From the NCBI RefSeq assembly GCF_008704495.1, contig NZ_CP023699.1, positions 2,790,001-2,854,000 on the forward strand: 64,000 bases of DNA, written 5' to 3'. The notes under the pieces were generated by a model. The model had not been told where the DNA came from, did no database searches, and saw only the letters and a program-made list of their open reading frames with translations. Shown here piece after piece: positions 16,076 to 26,120 of this stretch. The DNA comes from Streptomyces kanamyceticus. Its GTDB lineage: Bacteria; Actinomycetota; Actinomycetes; Streptomycetales; Streptomycetaceae. Made by a program: the position numbers and the translations under genes. The first letter of the stretch is position 1. Every line of letters starts with the position of its first letter.

Positions 16076-18265
16076 ATGAGCAACGAAGAGCTGCGCACGG
16101 CGGCGGACGCCGTACTCTCCCGCCTGGTCGGCGGCCCCTCATCCACGTCCGGCGAGACGCCCTCGTCCGGCGAGGTCCGGCTGCGCGAGGATCAGTGGCG
16201 CGCCATCGAGGCCCTGGTGGCCGACAAGCGCAGGGCTCTGGTCGTGCAGCGCACGGGCTGGGGCAAGTCCGCCGTGTACTTCGTCGCCACCGCCCTGCTG
16301 CGCGAGCGGGGCAGCGGCCCCACCGTGATCGTCTCCCCCTTGCTCGCCCTCATGCGCAACCAGGTCGAGTCGGCCGCGCGCGCCGGAATCCGCGCGCGCA
16401 CGATCAACTCCTCCAACACGGAAGAGTGGGAGACGATCCAGGCCGAGGTCGCCGCAGGCGAGGTCGACGTGCTGCTCGTGAGCCCCGAGCGGCTGAACAA
16501 CCCGGACTTCCGCGATCAGGTCCTGCCCAAGCTCGCCGCCGCCACCGGCCTTCTCGTGGTCGACGAGGCGCACTGCATCTCCGACTGGGGCCACGACTTC
16601 CGGCCCGACTACCGCAGGCTGCGCACGATGCTCGCCGACCTGCCGCCCGACGTCCCCGTCCTGGCCACCACCGCGACGGCCAACGCCCGAGTGACGGCCG
16701 ACGTGGCCGAGCAGCTCGGTACCGGCGGAGGCACCGACGCGCTCGTGCTGCGCGGCGCGCTCGACCGCGAGAGCCTGAGCCTGAACGTGCTCCAACTGCC
16801 CAACGCCGCACACCGTTTGGCCTGGCTCGCCGACCACCTCGACGATCTGCCGGGCTCCGGGATCATCTATACGCTCACGGTCGCCGCCGCCGAGGAAGTG
16901 ACCGCCTATCTGCGCCAGTGCGGGCACACGGTCACCTCGTACACCGGAAAGACCGAGAACGCGGACCGCCAGCAGGCCGAAGAAGACCTCCTCGCCAACC
17001 GTGTGAAGGCCCTGGTCGCCACCTCCGCCCTCGGCATGGGCTTCGACAAGCCCGACCTGGGCTTCGTCATCCACCTCGGCTCTCCTTCCTCACCGATCGC
17101 CTACTACCAGCAGGTGGGTCGCGCCGGCCGCGGCGTCGACCACGCCGAGGTGCTGCTCCTGCCCGGCAAGGAGGACGAGGCGATCTGGAACTACTTCGCC
17201 TCGCTCGCCTTCCCGCCCGAGGAGCAGGTGCGACGCACTCTGGACGTCCTGGCCCAGGCCGACCGGCCGCTGTCACTGCCCGCTCTCGAGCCCCTGGTCG
17301 AGCTCCGCCGCTCGCGGCTCGAGACGATGCTCAAGGTCCTCGACGTGGACGGCGCGGTCAAGCGCGTCAAGGGCGGCTGGATCTCCACGGGCGTGCCGTG
17401 GGCCTACGACACCGATCGTTATGCCTGGGTCGCCAAGCAGCGGCAGGCGGAGCAGCAGGCGATGCGCGAATACGCGTCGGCACCGGGCTGCCGCATGGAG
17501 TTCCTGCGGCGCCAGCTGGACGACGAAGGAGCGGCACCCTGCGGGCGCTGCGACAACTGCGCGGGGGCGCGGTTCGGCGACAAGGTGTCCCCCGAGGCCC
17601 TGGACGCGGCGAAGGGTGAGCTCGGCCGTCCCGGCGCCGACGTGGAGCCGCGGAAGATGTGGCCCACCGGTCTGGCCGCGGTCGGCGTGGACCTCAAGGG
17701 GCGCATCCCCGCGGGCGAGCAGGCGGCGCCGGGGCGGGCCTTGGGGCGGCTCTCCGACATCGGCTGGGGCAACCGGCTGCGCCCCATGCTCGCCCCCCAG
17801 GCCCCGGACGGACCGGTGCCCGACGATGTCGCGAAGGCCGTGGTGGAGGTGCTCGCGGACTGGGCGAAGGGCCCTGGCGGCTGGGCATCGGGCGCGAATG
17901 ACGCGCAGGCGCGCCCGGTCGGCGTGGTGACCATGGCCTCGTACACACGGCCGCAGTTGATCCAGACGCTGGGCGCGCGGATCTCCGAGATCGGTCGGCT
18001 TCCGCTCCTCGGTTCCATCGAGTACGCCGCGGGCGCCGATGCCGCACGGGTCCCGAGGAGCAACAGTGCCCAGCGCCTGCGGGCTCTCCACGGCGCGCTG
18101 ACAGTGCCCGACGCACTGGCCACCGCGCTCCAGGAAGCGAACGGCCCGGTGTTCCTCGTCGATGACCTGACCGACAGCGGCTGGACCCTCGCGGTGGCCG
18201 CGCGCATGCTCCGACGCGCCGGAGCCAAGGGGGTGTTGCCGCTGGTCCTGGCCGTGCAGGGATGA
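16076..18265 (+). CDS. recQ: RecQ-family ATP-dependent DNA helicase with C-terminal PRTase-like motif
   Basis: 729 residues. ATG ([13 protein letters not shown]) preferred; a TTG 12 bases upstream is possible. It unwinds DNA 3'-5' in recombination and repair. Helicase motifs: Walker [10 protein letters not shown] near residue 58, DEAH box [20 protein letters not shown], motif III ATTATA, and QVGRAGRG (motif VI). A zinc-binding Cys cluster follows near residue 485 ([11 protein letters not shown]...CGRCDNC). No clear HRDC domain is seen. Instead the last ~120 residues end with [21 protein letters not shown], the PRPP-binding signature of phosphoribosyltransferases, preceded by PRTase-like sequence. 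This fusion is discussed under findings. Confidence 0.92.
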   Translation: MSNEELRTAADAVLSRLVGGPSSTSGETPSSGEVRLREDQWRAIEALVADKRRALVVQRTGWGKSAVYFVATALLRERGSGPTVIVSPLLALMRNQVESAARAGIRARTINSSNTEEWETIQAEVAAGEVDVLLVSPERLNNPDFRDQVLPKLAAATGLLVVDEAHCISDWGHDFRPDYRRLRTMLADLPPDVPVLATTATANARVTADVAEQLGTGGGTDALVLRGALDRESLSLNVLQLPNAAHRLAWLADHLDDLPGSGIIYTLTVAAAEEVTAYLRQCGHTVTSYTGKTENADRQQAEEDLLANRVKALVATSALGMGFDKPDLGFVIHLGSPSSPIAYYQQVGRAGRGVDHAEVLLLPGKEDEAIWNYFASLAFPPEEQVRRTLDVLAQADRPLSLPALEPLVELRRSRLETMLKVLDVDGAVKRVKGGWISTGVPWAYDTDRYAWVAKQRQAEQQAMREYASAPGCRMEFLRRQLDDEGAAPCGRCDNCAGARFGDKVSPEALDAAKGELGRPGADVEPRKMWPTGLAAVGVDLKGRIPAGEQAAPGRALGRLSDIGWGNRLRPMLAPQAPDGPVPDDVAKAVVEVLADWAKGPGGWASGANDAQARPVGVVTMASYTRPQLIQTLGARISEIGRLPLLGSIEYAAGADAARVPRSNSAQRLRALHGALTVPDALATALQEANGPVFLVDDLTDSGWTLAVAARMLRRAGAKGVLPLVLAVQG

Positions 18266-18483
18266 CGTACGCGTCGACGGAGGATGGGCTGGGCAGGGAT
18301 ATAGGCGGCGCATCGGCCGATACCGGTGTGCGGTGACGATTGCTCGTTGCCGCAAGCCACTGCGACGGGAAGAATCGGAACAGCTCCCCGCGCGGCTCCT
18401 CGCGGTCCGGTAGGGCTGTGCCGTGGTGCGCTCCCCCAGTCCGACCCCGCCCGCTGTATGGGCGCGTAGCCGAAGGGAGGACC

Positions 18484-19122
18484 GTGACCTTCGGATTCGC
18501 TCCGTCCGCCGCGGCATCGAAGCCGGAGTCCCCGACGTCGGCCGAGTTGTCCGCCGCCTCCGCCCACCGACTGGCCCGGATGCTCGAACCCGCGGAGTGG
18601 TCTGCCGCGGGAATCCCGCTGCTGCGCAACCCGCGCGATGTCGTGAGCGGTCTCCACTCACGCCACCGGCCGACCCCCCTGACGGCCGTCGTGGCCGTAC
18701 TGGACCCGGACGAACGTCTCAGGGCGAGCGCCTCGTTCAGTCGGCGAGCGACCGTGACGGACGGCTGGGTGTTCCGCAACGCCCTGCTCGCGCAGTTGCG
18801 TCGGATCATTCCGCACGACCTGCGGCGCCGCACCCCGATACGTACCGCGGTGCTGCTCTACTGCCGTGACGGGGACGCGCGTTGGACCCAGGAGGACGGA
18901 GCCTGGATGTGGGGCCTACGGGATGCCTGCACGCTGCACGGGCTGCGGTGCGGCGCGTACATCACGCTGACCCGCGACGGCTGGCAGGTGCTCGGCGAGG
19001 GACGCGGCGGCCGCCGACCGAGCGCCGGTTCACGACCCGAGTTGTTCACCGAGACCGAACCACCCGTGGCGCGCACCGGAGGCGCGGCCTCGGATGTGCT
19101 GCGGCGCGCGGCGGCACGCTGA
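18484..19122 (+). CDS. Conserved hypothetical protein
   Basis: 212 residues. GTG start (VTFGFAPSAAASKPE) preceded by AAGGGAGG at ideal spacing, which overrides longer in-frame starts. Soluble, with a central alpha/beta-looking part (HRPTPLTAVVAVLDPDERLRASASFSRRATVTDGWVFRNALLAQLRR, IRTAVLLYCRDGDARW, WMWGLRDACTLHGLRCGAYITLTRDGWQVLGEG) and a disordered C-terminus. No known domain recognised. It resembles a conserved Streptomyces gene downstream of recQ, with a 218-base gap and its own ribosome site, so co-transcription is possible. Confidence 0.75.
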   Translation: MTFGFAPSAAASKPESPTSAELSAASAHRLARMLEPAEWSAAGIPLLRNPRDVVSGLHSRHRPTPLTAVVAVLDPDERLRASASFSRRATVTDGWVFRNALLAQLRRIIPHDLRRRTPIRTAVLLYCRDGDARWTQEDGAWMWGLRDACTLHGLRCGAYITLTRDGWQVLGEGRGGRRPSAGSRPELFTETEPPVARTGGAASDVLRRAAAR

Positions 19123-19287
19123 GGCACCGCTCGCCGCCACCGTCCACCAGCGACGGCACCGCTGCCCGAGCGGTACCGCACGCACGGCACAGCACGGATC
19201 GGCACGCGGCCGAACCAGCCGTGCCTCGCGCGACACACGTCAGGCATCACAGGACCGGCGGCGGATCACCGTTGCCGGACGCGGACG

Positions 19288-19968
19288 TCAGACGCCCGCG
19301 CCCAGCATCGAGTTGATCCGCTGCGGGTCGCCGCACACGATCAGCAGAGTGCCTGCCCGGGTGAGGGCCGTCGGCAGTGCGCCGAGCGCGACCTCTTCGT
19401 CGCCGCCGTTGACGGCGACGACGACCACCGGTCGGGCCGCGGCACGGTCGAGAGCGGCGGCGTCCGCGTAGAAGACGTCGTCACCCGCGTCGTGCTGAGC
19501 CCAGTAGGCGGCCTCACCGAAGGACAGCTCGTGCGTGGCCCACGGGTGCGGTTCGCCGGTGGTGATCACCAGGACCTCCCCGGGCGCGCGCCCGGAGTCC
19601 AGGAGCAGGTCGACGGCCTCCTCGGCCGCGTCCAGCGCGCCCTCGACCGAAGCCGGGATCAGCTGGACCTGCGGAACCGAGGCGGTGGCAGCACCGTCGG
19701 CGGCTGCTCCGGAAGCGGAGGGAGCGGAAGGAATGGAGGGAACAGAAGCAGCCGGGGCGGACGGCCCTGGCTTGGCGGCCGAATCGCGCGGCGTGCGCTG
19801 CGCGGGTGGCATCGGCCGGACAGGACCCGGACGGCCGGGGCGCGGCGGAGCCGCGGGACGCGGGCCGGGTACAGGACGAGGGGTCGGCGCGGTACGGCTG
19901 TTGGCCGGCGTGGCGCGGGGACCCTGGGCACTCTCGTGAATCTGAGGCTCCTCGGGAATGAGAGGCAT
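19288..19968 (-). CDS. Conserved hypothetical protein, Pro/Ala-rich N-terminus
   Basis: 226 residues, starting MPLIPEEPQIHESAQG. The first ~110 residues are a disordered, Pro/Ala/Arg-rich linker (PTPRPVPGPRPAAPPRPGRPG). The C-terminal ~120 residues form a compact domain (LIPASVEGALDAAEEAVDLLLDSGRAPGEVLVITTGEPHPWATHELSFGEAAYWAQHDAGDDVFYADAAAL) resembling the DNA/RNA-helicase-associated segment found in some actinobacterial proteins, ending NSMLGAGV. No function known. It lies 79 bases after rnhB on the same strand and is probably its operon partner. Confidence 0.72.
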   Translation of the reverse strand: MPLIPEEPQIHESAQGPRATPANSRTAPTPRPVPGPRPAAPPRPGRPGPVRPMPPAQRTPRDSAAKPGPSAPAASVPSIPSAPSASGAAADGAATASVPQVQLIPASVEGALDAAEEAVDLLLDSGRAPGEVLVITTGEPHPWATHELSFGEAAYWAQHDAGDDVFYADAAALDRAAARPVVVVAVNGGDEEVALGALPTALTRAGTLLIVCGDPQRINSMLGAGV

Positions 19969-20047
19969 GAAGTGTTGTCTATCAAACGCCGATGCGACTC
20001 GCGTCGGCGGGTGGCACATGAGTGCGACCGGAAGTGCCGGAAAAGCG

Positions 20048-20749
20048 TCAGAACTCAAAGCCGAGCTGACCCTCGATTTCCGGAACGTTTCCGTCCGCCC
20101 AGCTGCGGGCCTTCTTGAGGTGCCGCCACTGGGGCAGCGCATCAAGATACGCCCACGAAAGCCGGTGGTACGGGGTGGGGCCCCGAACCTCCAGTGCGGC
20201 CTTGTGCACCGGCGACGGATAGCCGGCGTTGGCCGCAAAACCGAAGTCTGCATGTTCGATGCCCAGTTCGGCCATCATTTTGTCGCGCCGGACCTTGGCG
20301 ATCACCGAAGCCGCGGCGACGGCGATACAGGACTGGTCACCCTTGATCACGGTACGAACCCGCCAGGGAGACCCGAGGTAGTCGTGCTTCCCGTCGAGGA
20401 TGACCGCGTCCGGCCGGACCGGCAGCCCCTCCAGAGCACGTACCGCGGCGAGCCGCAGCGCGGCCGTCATCCCCAGTCCGTCGATCTCCTCGTGCGAAGC
20501 GTGCCCGAGAGCGTGCGACGTGACCCAGCCCTCCAGCTCTTCCGCGAGCGCGGTGCGCCGCTTGGGGCTGATCAGCTTGGAGTCGGTGAGTCCTTCGGGC
20601 GGCCTGCGCAGTCCCGTGACCGCCGCACAGACGGTGACCGGGCCTGCCCACGCGCCGCGCCCGACTTCGTCGACACCGGCAACGATCTTCGCTCCGGTGG
20701 TGGCGCGCAAAGAGCGCTCGACGGCGTGGGTGGGTGCTTCGTACGGCAT
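20048..20749 (-). CDS. rnhB: Ribonuclease HII
   Basis: 233 residues, starting [14 protein letters not shown]. RNase HII removes ribonucleotides misincorporated in DNA and cleaves RNA-DNA hybrids. The signature [16 protein letters not shown] gives the DEG metal-binding pair; [23 protein letters not shown] (third Asp) and [20 protein letters not shown] are all present. The C-terminus has [11 protein letters not shown] and [19 protein letters not shown]. The length is normal for actinobacteria. It is placed upstream of a conserved hypothetical on the same strand. Confidence 0.95.
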   Translation of the reverse strand: MPYEAPTHAVERSLRATTGAKIVAGVDEVGRGAWAGPVTVCAAVTGLRRPPEGLTDSKLISPKRRTALAEELEGWVTSHALGHASHEEIDGLGMTAALRLAAVRALEGLPVRPDAVILDGKHDYLGSPWRVRTVIKGDQSCIAVAAASVIAKVRRDKMMAELGIEHADFGFAANAGYPSPVHKAALEVRGPTPYHRLSWAYLDALPQWRHLKKARSWADGNVPEIEGQLGFEF

Positions 20750-20889
20750 GGCGCCAGACAGCGTACGCCGCCGGAGACCGCACGCGACACCCAGGCTTGC
20801 CGAGTCGCTCGAAAGCTCGCGCCGACACCTCGCCCGAAGGAAGCCGGCCAACGCTTTCACCACCGGTCCCCGGCAGCGGGAAGAGTCCC

Positions 20890-21504
20890 TCAGGGGCGTA
20901 GCAACGGCACCATGACACGGTCGATCAGGTCCTCGAATTCCTCGTCCAGCCATTCGCTCCCGCACACCTTGGAGCGATACATGAGCATGGCCGGAATGAC
21001 ATCGCACACATAAGAGTCGCCCCCTCCGGAACGCACGTCTCCGCGCTCAATTCCGCGACGTACGACGTCACTGATCAGTTTCACGACCGGCTCGATGACA
21101 CCTTCGTAGATCACATCATGGAAGCGCTCAGCCGTTGCCGTATCGCATTCGTGAAGCACCGCGCGCAGAGCGAATCCGGAGCGCGAGAACATCGCCTCCC
21201 GCACCTGTCTGCACAGCTGAAGAAGATCCTCCCGCACGCTTCCGAGGTCCTGCGCACTGTCGAGCGTGGGCAACCCGGCCTGTAGCGCGTCCACGACCAG
21301 ATCCTCCTTGGACGGCCAGCGGCGATACACCGCGGCCTTCCCCGTCTGCGCGCCCGCGGCCACGCCCTCCATCGTGAGCCCTCGCCAGCCGACCGTACTC
21401 AGCTGTTCGAGGGCGGCTTCGAGGATCGCCCGCTCGAGGACGGGCCCCCGGCGGCGCGGGGATGCCGTCCGAGTGGTAACGGCCGTCCAGCGCGAAGTAG
21501 CCAT
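20890..21504 (-). CDS. TetR-family repressor of the adjacent MFS transporter
   Basis: 204 residues. N-terminal TetR DNA-binding domain: [46 protein letters not shown]. The C-terminal domain is helical and of the type called TetR_C_11/AcrR-like. It is transcribed divergently from an MFS exporter, with two palindromic operators of the form TGAACG-N2-CGTTCA between them. It probably represses both itself and the exporter until a drug or metabolite binds. Start at ATG 21504. Confidence 0.9.
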   Translation of the reverse strand: MATSRWTAVTTRTASPRRRGPVLERAILEAALEQLSTVGWRGLTMEGVAAGAQTGKAAVYRRWPSKEDLVVDALQAGLPTLDSAQDLGSVREDLLQLCRQVREAMFSRSGFALRAVLHECDTATAERFHDVIYEGVIEPVVKLISDVVRRGIERGDVRSGGGDSYVCDVIPAMLMYRSKVCGSEWLDEEFEDLIDRVMVPLLRP

Positions 21505-21534
21505 CGTCTTCTCTCCGTTGAGCGAGCGGGCAAG

Positions 21535-21562
21535 CCTCAGTGAACGCTTGCGTTCACTGAGG
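21535..21562. promoter_or_regulatory. TetR operator 1 (long palindrome)
   Basis: Perfect inverted repeat with 13-base arms CCTCAGTGAACGC and GCGTTCACTGAGG around a TT centre. It lies 31 bases upstream of the tetR start codon and shares the core AGTGAACG...CGTTCACT with operator 2. Confidence 0.85.
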
Positions 21563-21587
21563 GGGAGTCACTACCGTCTTTCAGGAC

Positions 21588-21607
21588 AGTGAACGGAACC
21601 GTTCACT
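21588..21607. promoter_or_regulatory. TetR operator 2
   Basis: Perfect inverted repeat AGTGAACGG-AA-CCGTTCACT, 20 bases before the likely MFS start codon. With operator 1 it gives two sites about 49 bases apart (centre to centre), one near each divergent start. Confidence 0.85.
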
Positions 21608-21626
21608 ATGGCGCTTGCGGGGGATC

Positions 21627-23186
21627 ATGATGACCGCCTCTCAATTGACGCACAATCAAAAGCCCGGGGCCGCCCGCCGAGAGGGGCATCCCGGCATAGC
21701 TCTCACCGTCATCGCGGCCTGCCAACTCATGGTGGTCCTGGATGCGACGATTGTGAACATCGCGCTGCCCCACATACAGGGCGCGCTCAAATTCTCGACG
21801 ACCGACCTCACGTGGGTCGTCAGCGCCTACACCCTCACCTTCGGCGGTCTGCTGCTGCTCGGCGGCCGCGCCGGTGACATTCTGGGGCGTCGCCGTGTCT
21901 TCATGACCGGCATCCTCCTCTTCACACTCGCCTCGCTCCTGGGCGGATTCGCCCAGGAGCCCTGGCAGTTGCTGGCCGCGCGCGTCCTGCAGGGCGTGGG
22001 CGGTGCGATCGCCTCGCCCACCTCGCTGGCGCTCATCACCACCACCTTCCCCGAGGGCCCCGCGCGGAACCGCGCGTTCGGCGTCTTCGCCGCCGTTTCC
22101 GCAGGCGGCGGCGCGATCGGCCTGCTGGCGGGCGGCATGCTCACCGAATGGCTGGACTGGCGCTGGGTCCTGTTCGTGAACGTGCCCATCGGGGTCCTGA
22201 TCGCCGTACTCACCCCGCTCTACATCAGTGAATCCGAGCGCCACCCGGGCCGCTTCGACTTCCTGGGCGCACTCACCTCGACGGCGGGCATGGCCTCCCT
22301 GGTCTACGGATTCATCCGCGCGTCCGAAGAGGGCTGGCGCGACGAGCTCACGTTGGGGTCGTTCGGAGCGGCGGTCGTGCTGCTCCTGGCCTTCGTGCTG
22401 ATCGAGCGCCGGGCGAAGGAACCGATCACTCCGCTCAGGATGTTCGCCGACCGCAACCGCTCGGGCACCTACGTGATCATGCTGTGTCTGGCCGCGGCGA
22501 TGTTCGGCATGTTCTTCTTCATCGTGCTCTTCGTCCAGAACGTCCTGGACTACACCCCGATCGAGGCGGGCCTGGCCTTCCTGCCGGTGACGGTCGTGAT
22601 CGCTTTTGGCGCCGCCCTGTCGCAGAAATTCCTTCCGGTGCTCGGACCCAAGCCGTTCATGGTCACAGGCTCGCTCATCGTCGCCATCGGGCTCAGCTGG
22701 CAGACATTGATCAGCCCGGACAGTTCGTACGTCAGTGGCGTACTCGGCCCGATGCTGCTGTTCGGCTTCGGCATGGGCCTGAACTTCGTGACACTGACAC
22801 TGACAGCGGTCTCCGGAGTCGCCCCTCACGAAGCGGGCGCGGCATCCGGGCTGCTCAACGCCATGCAGCAGGTCGGTGGTTCACTCGGACTCTCCATCCT
22901 GACCACGGTGTTCGGCACGGCGAGCCGCAACGAGGCCGAGAAGCAGGTGGCGGACTTCATGGCACACGCCTCGCCCGAACAGAAGGCCGCATTCGCCAAG
23001 ACCCACGAACTCCCGGCCCCTTGGAGCCACGAAGTCCTCTCCCAGGGCATCTCCACCGCCTTCATCCCGGCCGCCGCCATGGCCGTCCTCGCCCTGGTCA
23101 CCGCCCTCCTGGTGATCCGCGTACGCAAGAGCGACCTCGACGCGCTCGCGGGCACGGCGAGCGCGGCAGGCCCGGCGGGCGGCTGA
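21627..23186 (+). CDS. MFS drug-resistance exporter, DHA2 (EmrB/QacA) family
   Basis: 519 residues. ATG start (MMTASQLTHNQKPG) preceded by GGGGGA at good spacing; a TTG 12 bases upstream is less likely. About 14 transmembrane segments: ALTVIAACQLMVVLDATIVNIALP opens with the DHA2 motif D1 (LDxTIVNIALP), motif A-like GGRAGDILGRRRVF follows, and motif C-like GGGAIGLLAGGMLTEWLDWRWVLFVNVPIG is present. It exports drugs or metabolites in exchange for protons. The divergent TetR gene and operators imply inducible expression. The substrate is unknown; an exported natural product or antibiotic is possible. Confidence 0.93.
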   Translation: MMTASQLTHNQKPGAARREGHPGIALTVIAACQLMVVLDATIVNIALPHIQGALKFSTTDLTWVVSAYTLTFGGLLLLGGRAGDILGRRRVFMTGILLFTLASLLGGFAQEPWQLLAARVLQGVGGAIASPTSLALITTTFPEGPARNRAFGVFAAVSAGGGAIGLLAGGMLTEWLDWRWVLFVNVPIGVLIAVLTPLYISESERHPGRFDFLGALTSTAGMASLVYGFIRASEEGWRDELTLGSFGAAVVLLLAFVLIERRAKEPITPLRMFADRNRSGTYVIMLCLAAAMFGMFFFIVLFVQNVLDYTPIEAGLAFLPVTVVIAFGAALSQKFLPVLGPKPFMVTGSLIVAIGLSWQTLISPDSSYVSGVLGPMLLFGFGMGLNFVTLTLTAVSGVAPHEAGAASGLLNAMQQVGGSLGLSILTTVFGTASRNEAEKQVADFMAHASPEQKAAFAKTHELPAPWSHEVLSQGISTAFIPAAAMAVLALVTALLVIRVRKSDLDALAGTASAAGPAGG

Positions 23187-23206
23187 CGGACACGGCTCCA
23201 CGCAGG

Positions 23207-23242
23207 GGGTCCCGGTCGACCGTTCTCCGCCGCCCGGGACCC
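23207..23242. terminator. Hairpin between convergent MFS and DUF4153 genes
   Basis: GGGTCCCGG (23207-23215) pairs with CCGGGACCC (23234-23242) over an 18-base loop. It sits between two converging genes, 21 bases after the MFS stop, so it may serve both directions. Confidence 0.6.
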
Positions 23243-23267
23243 TCCTGGCACTGGCCGTACATGGGAT

Positions 23268-24989
23268 CTAGCGGTACGTGGGATCAGTGCTCGCCCCGTC
23301 ACAGAGCCCGGAAGACGCCGGGGACGGCCGCTCCTCGACGATGCGCCGGGCTCGGGACTCCCCCAGGCTCGTCGCGTACCAGGGGCGGCTCTCCGCGCCG
23401 AGTCCGTCCATGATGGCCTCGATCGCGCAGGAACGCTGGGGCTCCGGCAGCTTGTCCAGGGCGGGCACCGCGTCGGCGGACAGCTGCCCCATGTAGTCGA
23501 AGTCGAACTTGCCGGTCTCTGTGTAACGCTGCACGTTGCGTTCGGCGATCAGCGCGTCCGGTGACAGCAGGCCGAACGCGAGCACACCGGCCGCGGCGCT
23601 CGCGGCGACGGCGCGCGGCAGCCAACGGGTGCCCCAGATCCCGGCCGCCATGATCAACAGGATGACCACGCCGAGCCACAGCTCCCCCGCGACGACCGAG
23701 ATCCTCAGCCTGGTCAGCCCGTACGCCTCTACGTACATGTCCATCCGGCGGACCGCGGACGCCACCACGACCAGCGTCAGTGCGCAGAGGGTGCCGAGCA
23801 CGCCACGCACCAGCGTCCGGTCCCCGGCTCCGTCGCGAGGGGCCCAGCGCAGCGCGAAGACGATGACAAGCAGCGTCAGGAGGGTGGCGAGGAGCAGTTG
23901 CCAGAATCCCTGCCGCGCATAGGCGGAGTATGTGAGTCCGGTCTTGTCGAGCACCGCGTCGTATCCGCCGAAGAGCACGGCCAGCTGCACGGCGTTGAAC
24001 GCGGCGAACAGCACGTTGAGCACGATCAGCGGCAGCGCCCACTCGACCCGGCCGCGGGCGCGGCCGGGCTGCACCACCAGCCGGTCCCAGCGCACGGGAG
24101 CGGCGGCCGTGTGCGCGGCGGCCAGCGCCCCGACCACACCGACGATCAGGAGCAGGAAGCGCCAGGGACTGCCCTCGAGGGAGGCGTCGGGTATCAGGTC
24201 CCCGAGCAGATCCGCGAAGGCTGCATCGGCCCCGGCGAACAGCGCCCCGAAGACCAGGAGCAGCACGGCGGTCACCGCGGCCGCGCGCAGCACGGGGCCA
24301 AAGCCTCGTGCGCTGCCCGAGCGCCGACGCAGCCCCTGCCAGCCCCAGCGAACCCCGCTGAAGACGGCGTCGAAGATGCCGAGAGGGCTCAGGAGTACGC
24401 CGAGCCAGGTCCTGGAGCCGTGCAGCGCGAGCGAGCCGAGCGCGACCGCGGAGACGATCGCGAGGAACGACGGCCATCCCGCGTCGCGCAGCGCGGGCAC
24501 GACCAGCAGCGCGAGACCTCCGACGGCCCACGCCAGCGACCAGGGCCGCGGTCTGCGTCCTGCCGCCTGCGCGGCGAAGTAGGCGGCGAGCGCGGCGGGC
24601 ACGGCGACGATCAGCAGGTTGAGCGCCAGCCCGTCGCCGAGAAGCAGCATGCTCAGTACGCCGGTGGCGAGCACCGCGCACAGTGTGGCCGTGCGGACCG
24701 GGACGGGCGGGTTCGACCGCAGGTCGGCGAGCAGCGGCGTGTGGGAGGGCGCCGGATAATCCCACCCCGCGCGCGGCCCAGGAACTCCGTTCCCGGTGGG
24801 CCGTCCCGGGCTGGGGCGCGGCTCTTCGCCATCTGACGGAGCCGACGCCTCGGACCGAACTGGCCCGCCCGATGGGCCTTCCCCACCCGACAGAACTGGC
24901 CCGCCCGACGGAACAGGCGCATCTGACGGAACAGCGTCGGACGGTTCAGACCCGCCCGGACCGTCGCGTCCGTCTGGTGTTTCAGCCAC
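23268..24989 (-). CDS. DUF4153 multipass membrane protein
   Basis: 573 residues. GTG start (VAETPDGRDGPGG) preceded by GGAGGGGG. The first ~90 residues are disordered, with repeated Pro-Ser-Gly/Asp-Ala units (PSDAPVPSGGPVLSGGEGPSGGPV). About eleven to twelve hydrophobic segments follow (TLCAVLATGVLSMLLLGDGLALNLLIVAVPAALAAYF, VTAVLLLVFGALFAGADAAF, ALPLIVLNVLFAAFNAVQLAVLFGG, FWQLLLATLLTLLVIVFALRW). A soluble C-terminus contains DFDYMGQLSADAVPALDKLP. The family (DUF4153/DUF4173) is found near regulators and transporters; its function is not established. Confidence 0.88.
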   Translation of the reverse strand: MAETPDGRDGPGGSEPSDAVPSDAPVPSGGPVLSGGEGPSGGPVRSEASAPSDGEEPRPSPGRPTGNGVPGPRAGWDYPAPSHTPLLADLRSNPPVPVRTATLCAVLATGVLSMLLLGDGLALNLLIVAVPAALAAYFAAQAAGRRPRPWSLAWAVGGLALLVVPALRDAGWPSFLAIVSAVALGSLALHGSRTWLGVLLSPLGIFDAVFSGVRWGWQGLRRRSGSARGFGPVLRAAAVTAVLLLVFGALFAGADAAFADLLGDLIPDASLEGSPWRFLLLIVGVVGALAAAHTAAAPVRWDRLVVQPGRARGRVEWALPLIVLNVLFAAFNAVQLAVLFGGYDAVLDKTGLTYSAYARQGFWQLLLATLLTLLVIVFALRWAPRDGAGDRTLVRGVLGTLCALTLVVVASAVRRMDMYVEAYGLTRLRISVVAGELWLGVVILLIMAAGIWGTRWLPRAVAASAAAGVLAFGLLSPDALIAERNVQRYTETGKFDFDYMGQLSADAVPALDKLPEPQRSCAIEAIMDGLGAESRPWYATSLGESRARRIVEERPSPASSGLCDGASTDPTYR

Positions 24990-25199
24990 GGGACCCCCTC
25001 CCGGCCGGTCCGCAGGCGCACCTCACGGCACGTACACAGAGCCGTGGGATGGCCGGGACCGGCATCTCGTTCAACGCACGCAAGTCAAGATCAACTGGCG
25101 GCCCGCCCCACAGTAGCCGCGCGGCCGACGGCGGCTCCTGCCCCGGGCCTCCCCTGTGGCAGGACCGTGACAGTGCCGCCCGGACGCCCGTGTCCGAGG

Positions 25200-26108
25200 T
25201 CAGCTCACGCCGACGGGAACCCAGTCCGGCAATGCCTCGGTTCGCTCGAGCCACTCCTCGGGAGGTGCCCCGCCCGCACCGGAAGCGACCACGCCGCCCA
25301 CGATGGCGCACGTCGTGTCCATGTCGCCGCCGACCTGAGCGGTGTCCCATATGGCCCGCTCGTACGCCCCGAGCCCGCGGGCGGCCGACCACAGCGCGAA
25401 CGGCACCGTGTCATGGGCCGTCGTACGACGTCCGCACCCCAGCACCGCGGCGACCGTCGCGGAGTCTCCGTAGTCGAGCATGTCCCGCGCCCTGCGCAGA
25501 CCGGCGCCGACGGCGCTCCGCGGCACCAGGGCGATGACTCCGTCGAGCAGTGCCTTCGGCGTGGGCGGCCCAGCGGGGTCGGCCGTCAACGCCGCGGCCG
25601 CGGCCACCGCCATGGCCCCGACGACGGCTTCCCGGTGCTGGTGCGTGGGGTAGGCGGAGATCTCCGCCTGGTGCGTCGCCTGCTCCGGGTCGTCCGCGTA
25701 CCAGGCCCCGAGCGGCGCGATCCGCATGGCCGCTCCGTTCCCCCAGGACCCCTGCCCCTTGAAGAGCGCGGAAGCCAGCTCCCGCCAGTCCCCGCCGTCA
25801 CCGACCTGCCGCAGCAGCCGGTTCACGGCAGGGCCGTACCCCCGGTCGACGTCGTGGTGCTCGGCGAAGGACCGGGCCAGCGCGTCCTGGTCGATCCGGT
25901 GATGCCTGATGAGGACGGCCAGCACGGAGCAGGCCATCTCGGTGTCGTCGGTCCACTGCCATGGAGCGTCCGGCAGCTGTCGTCGCTTGAGTAGCGGGTA
26001 GTGCGCGGGCACGAAGAACTGGGAGCCCAGCGCGTCCCCCACCGCCAGTCCGCGCAGGCTGGCCAGAGCGCGCTCCAGGCGCCGGTCGGGAGAAGAGTCA
26101 GCGGTCAT
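25200..26108 (-). CDS. ADP-ribosylglycohydrolase family protein
   Basis: 302 residues. The family (DraG-like) removes ADP-ribose from modified proteins or nucleic acids, using two Mg ions. The motifs are complete: LRGLAVGDALGSQF, the first metal site WTDDTEMACSV, GSWGNGAAMRIAPLG, and the second metal site VGGDMDTTCAIVGGVVA. The family's usual all-helical fold fits the length. No ADP-ribosyltransferase partner is adjacent. It is followed 12 bases upstream by the histidine-phosphatase gene on the same strand, suggesting co-transcription. Confidence 0.9.
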   Translation of the reverse strand: MTADSSPDRRLERALASLRGLAVGDALGSQFFVPAHYPLLKRRQLPDAPWQWTDDTEMACSVLAVLIRHHRIDQDALARSFAEHHDVDRGYGPAVNRLLRQVGDGGDWRELASALFKGQGSWGNGAAMRIAPLGAWYADDPEQATHQAEISAYPTHQHREAVVGAMAVAAAAALTADPAGPPTPKALLDGVIALVPRSAVGAGLRRARDMLDYGDSATVAAVLGCGRRTTAHDTVPFALWSAARGLGAYERAIWDTAQVGGDMDTTCAIVGGVVASGAGGAPPEEWLERTEALPDWVPVGVS

Positions 26109-26120
26109 CGCCCTGCCACT

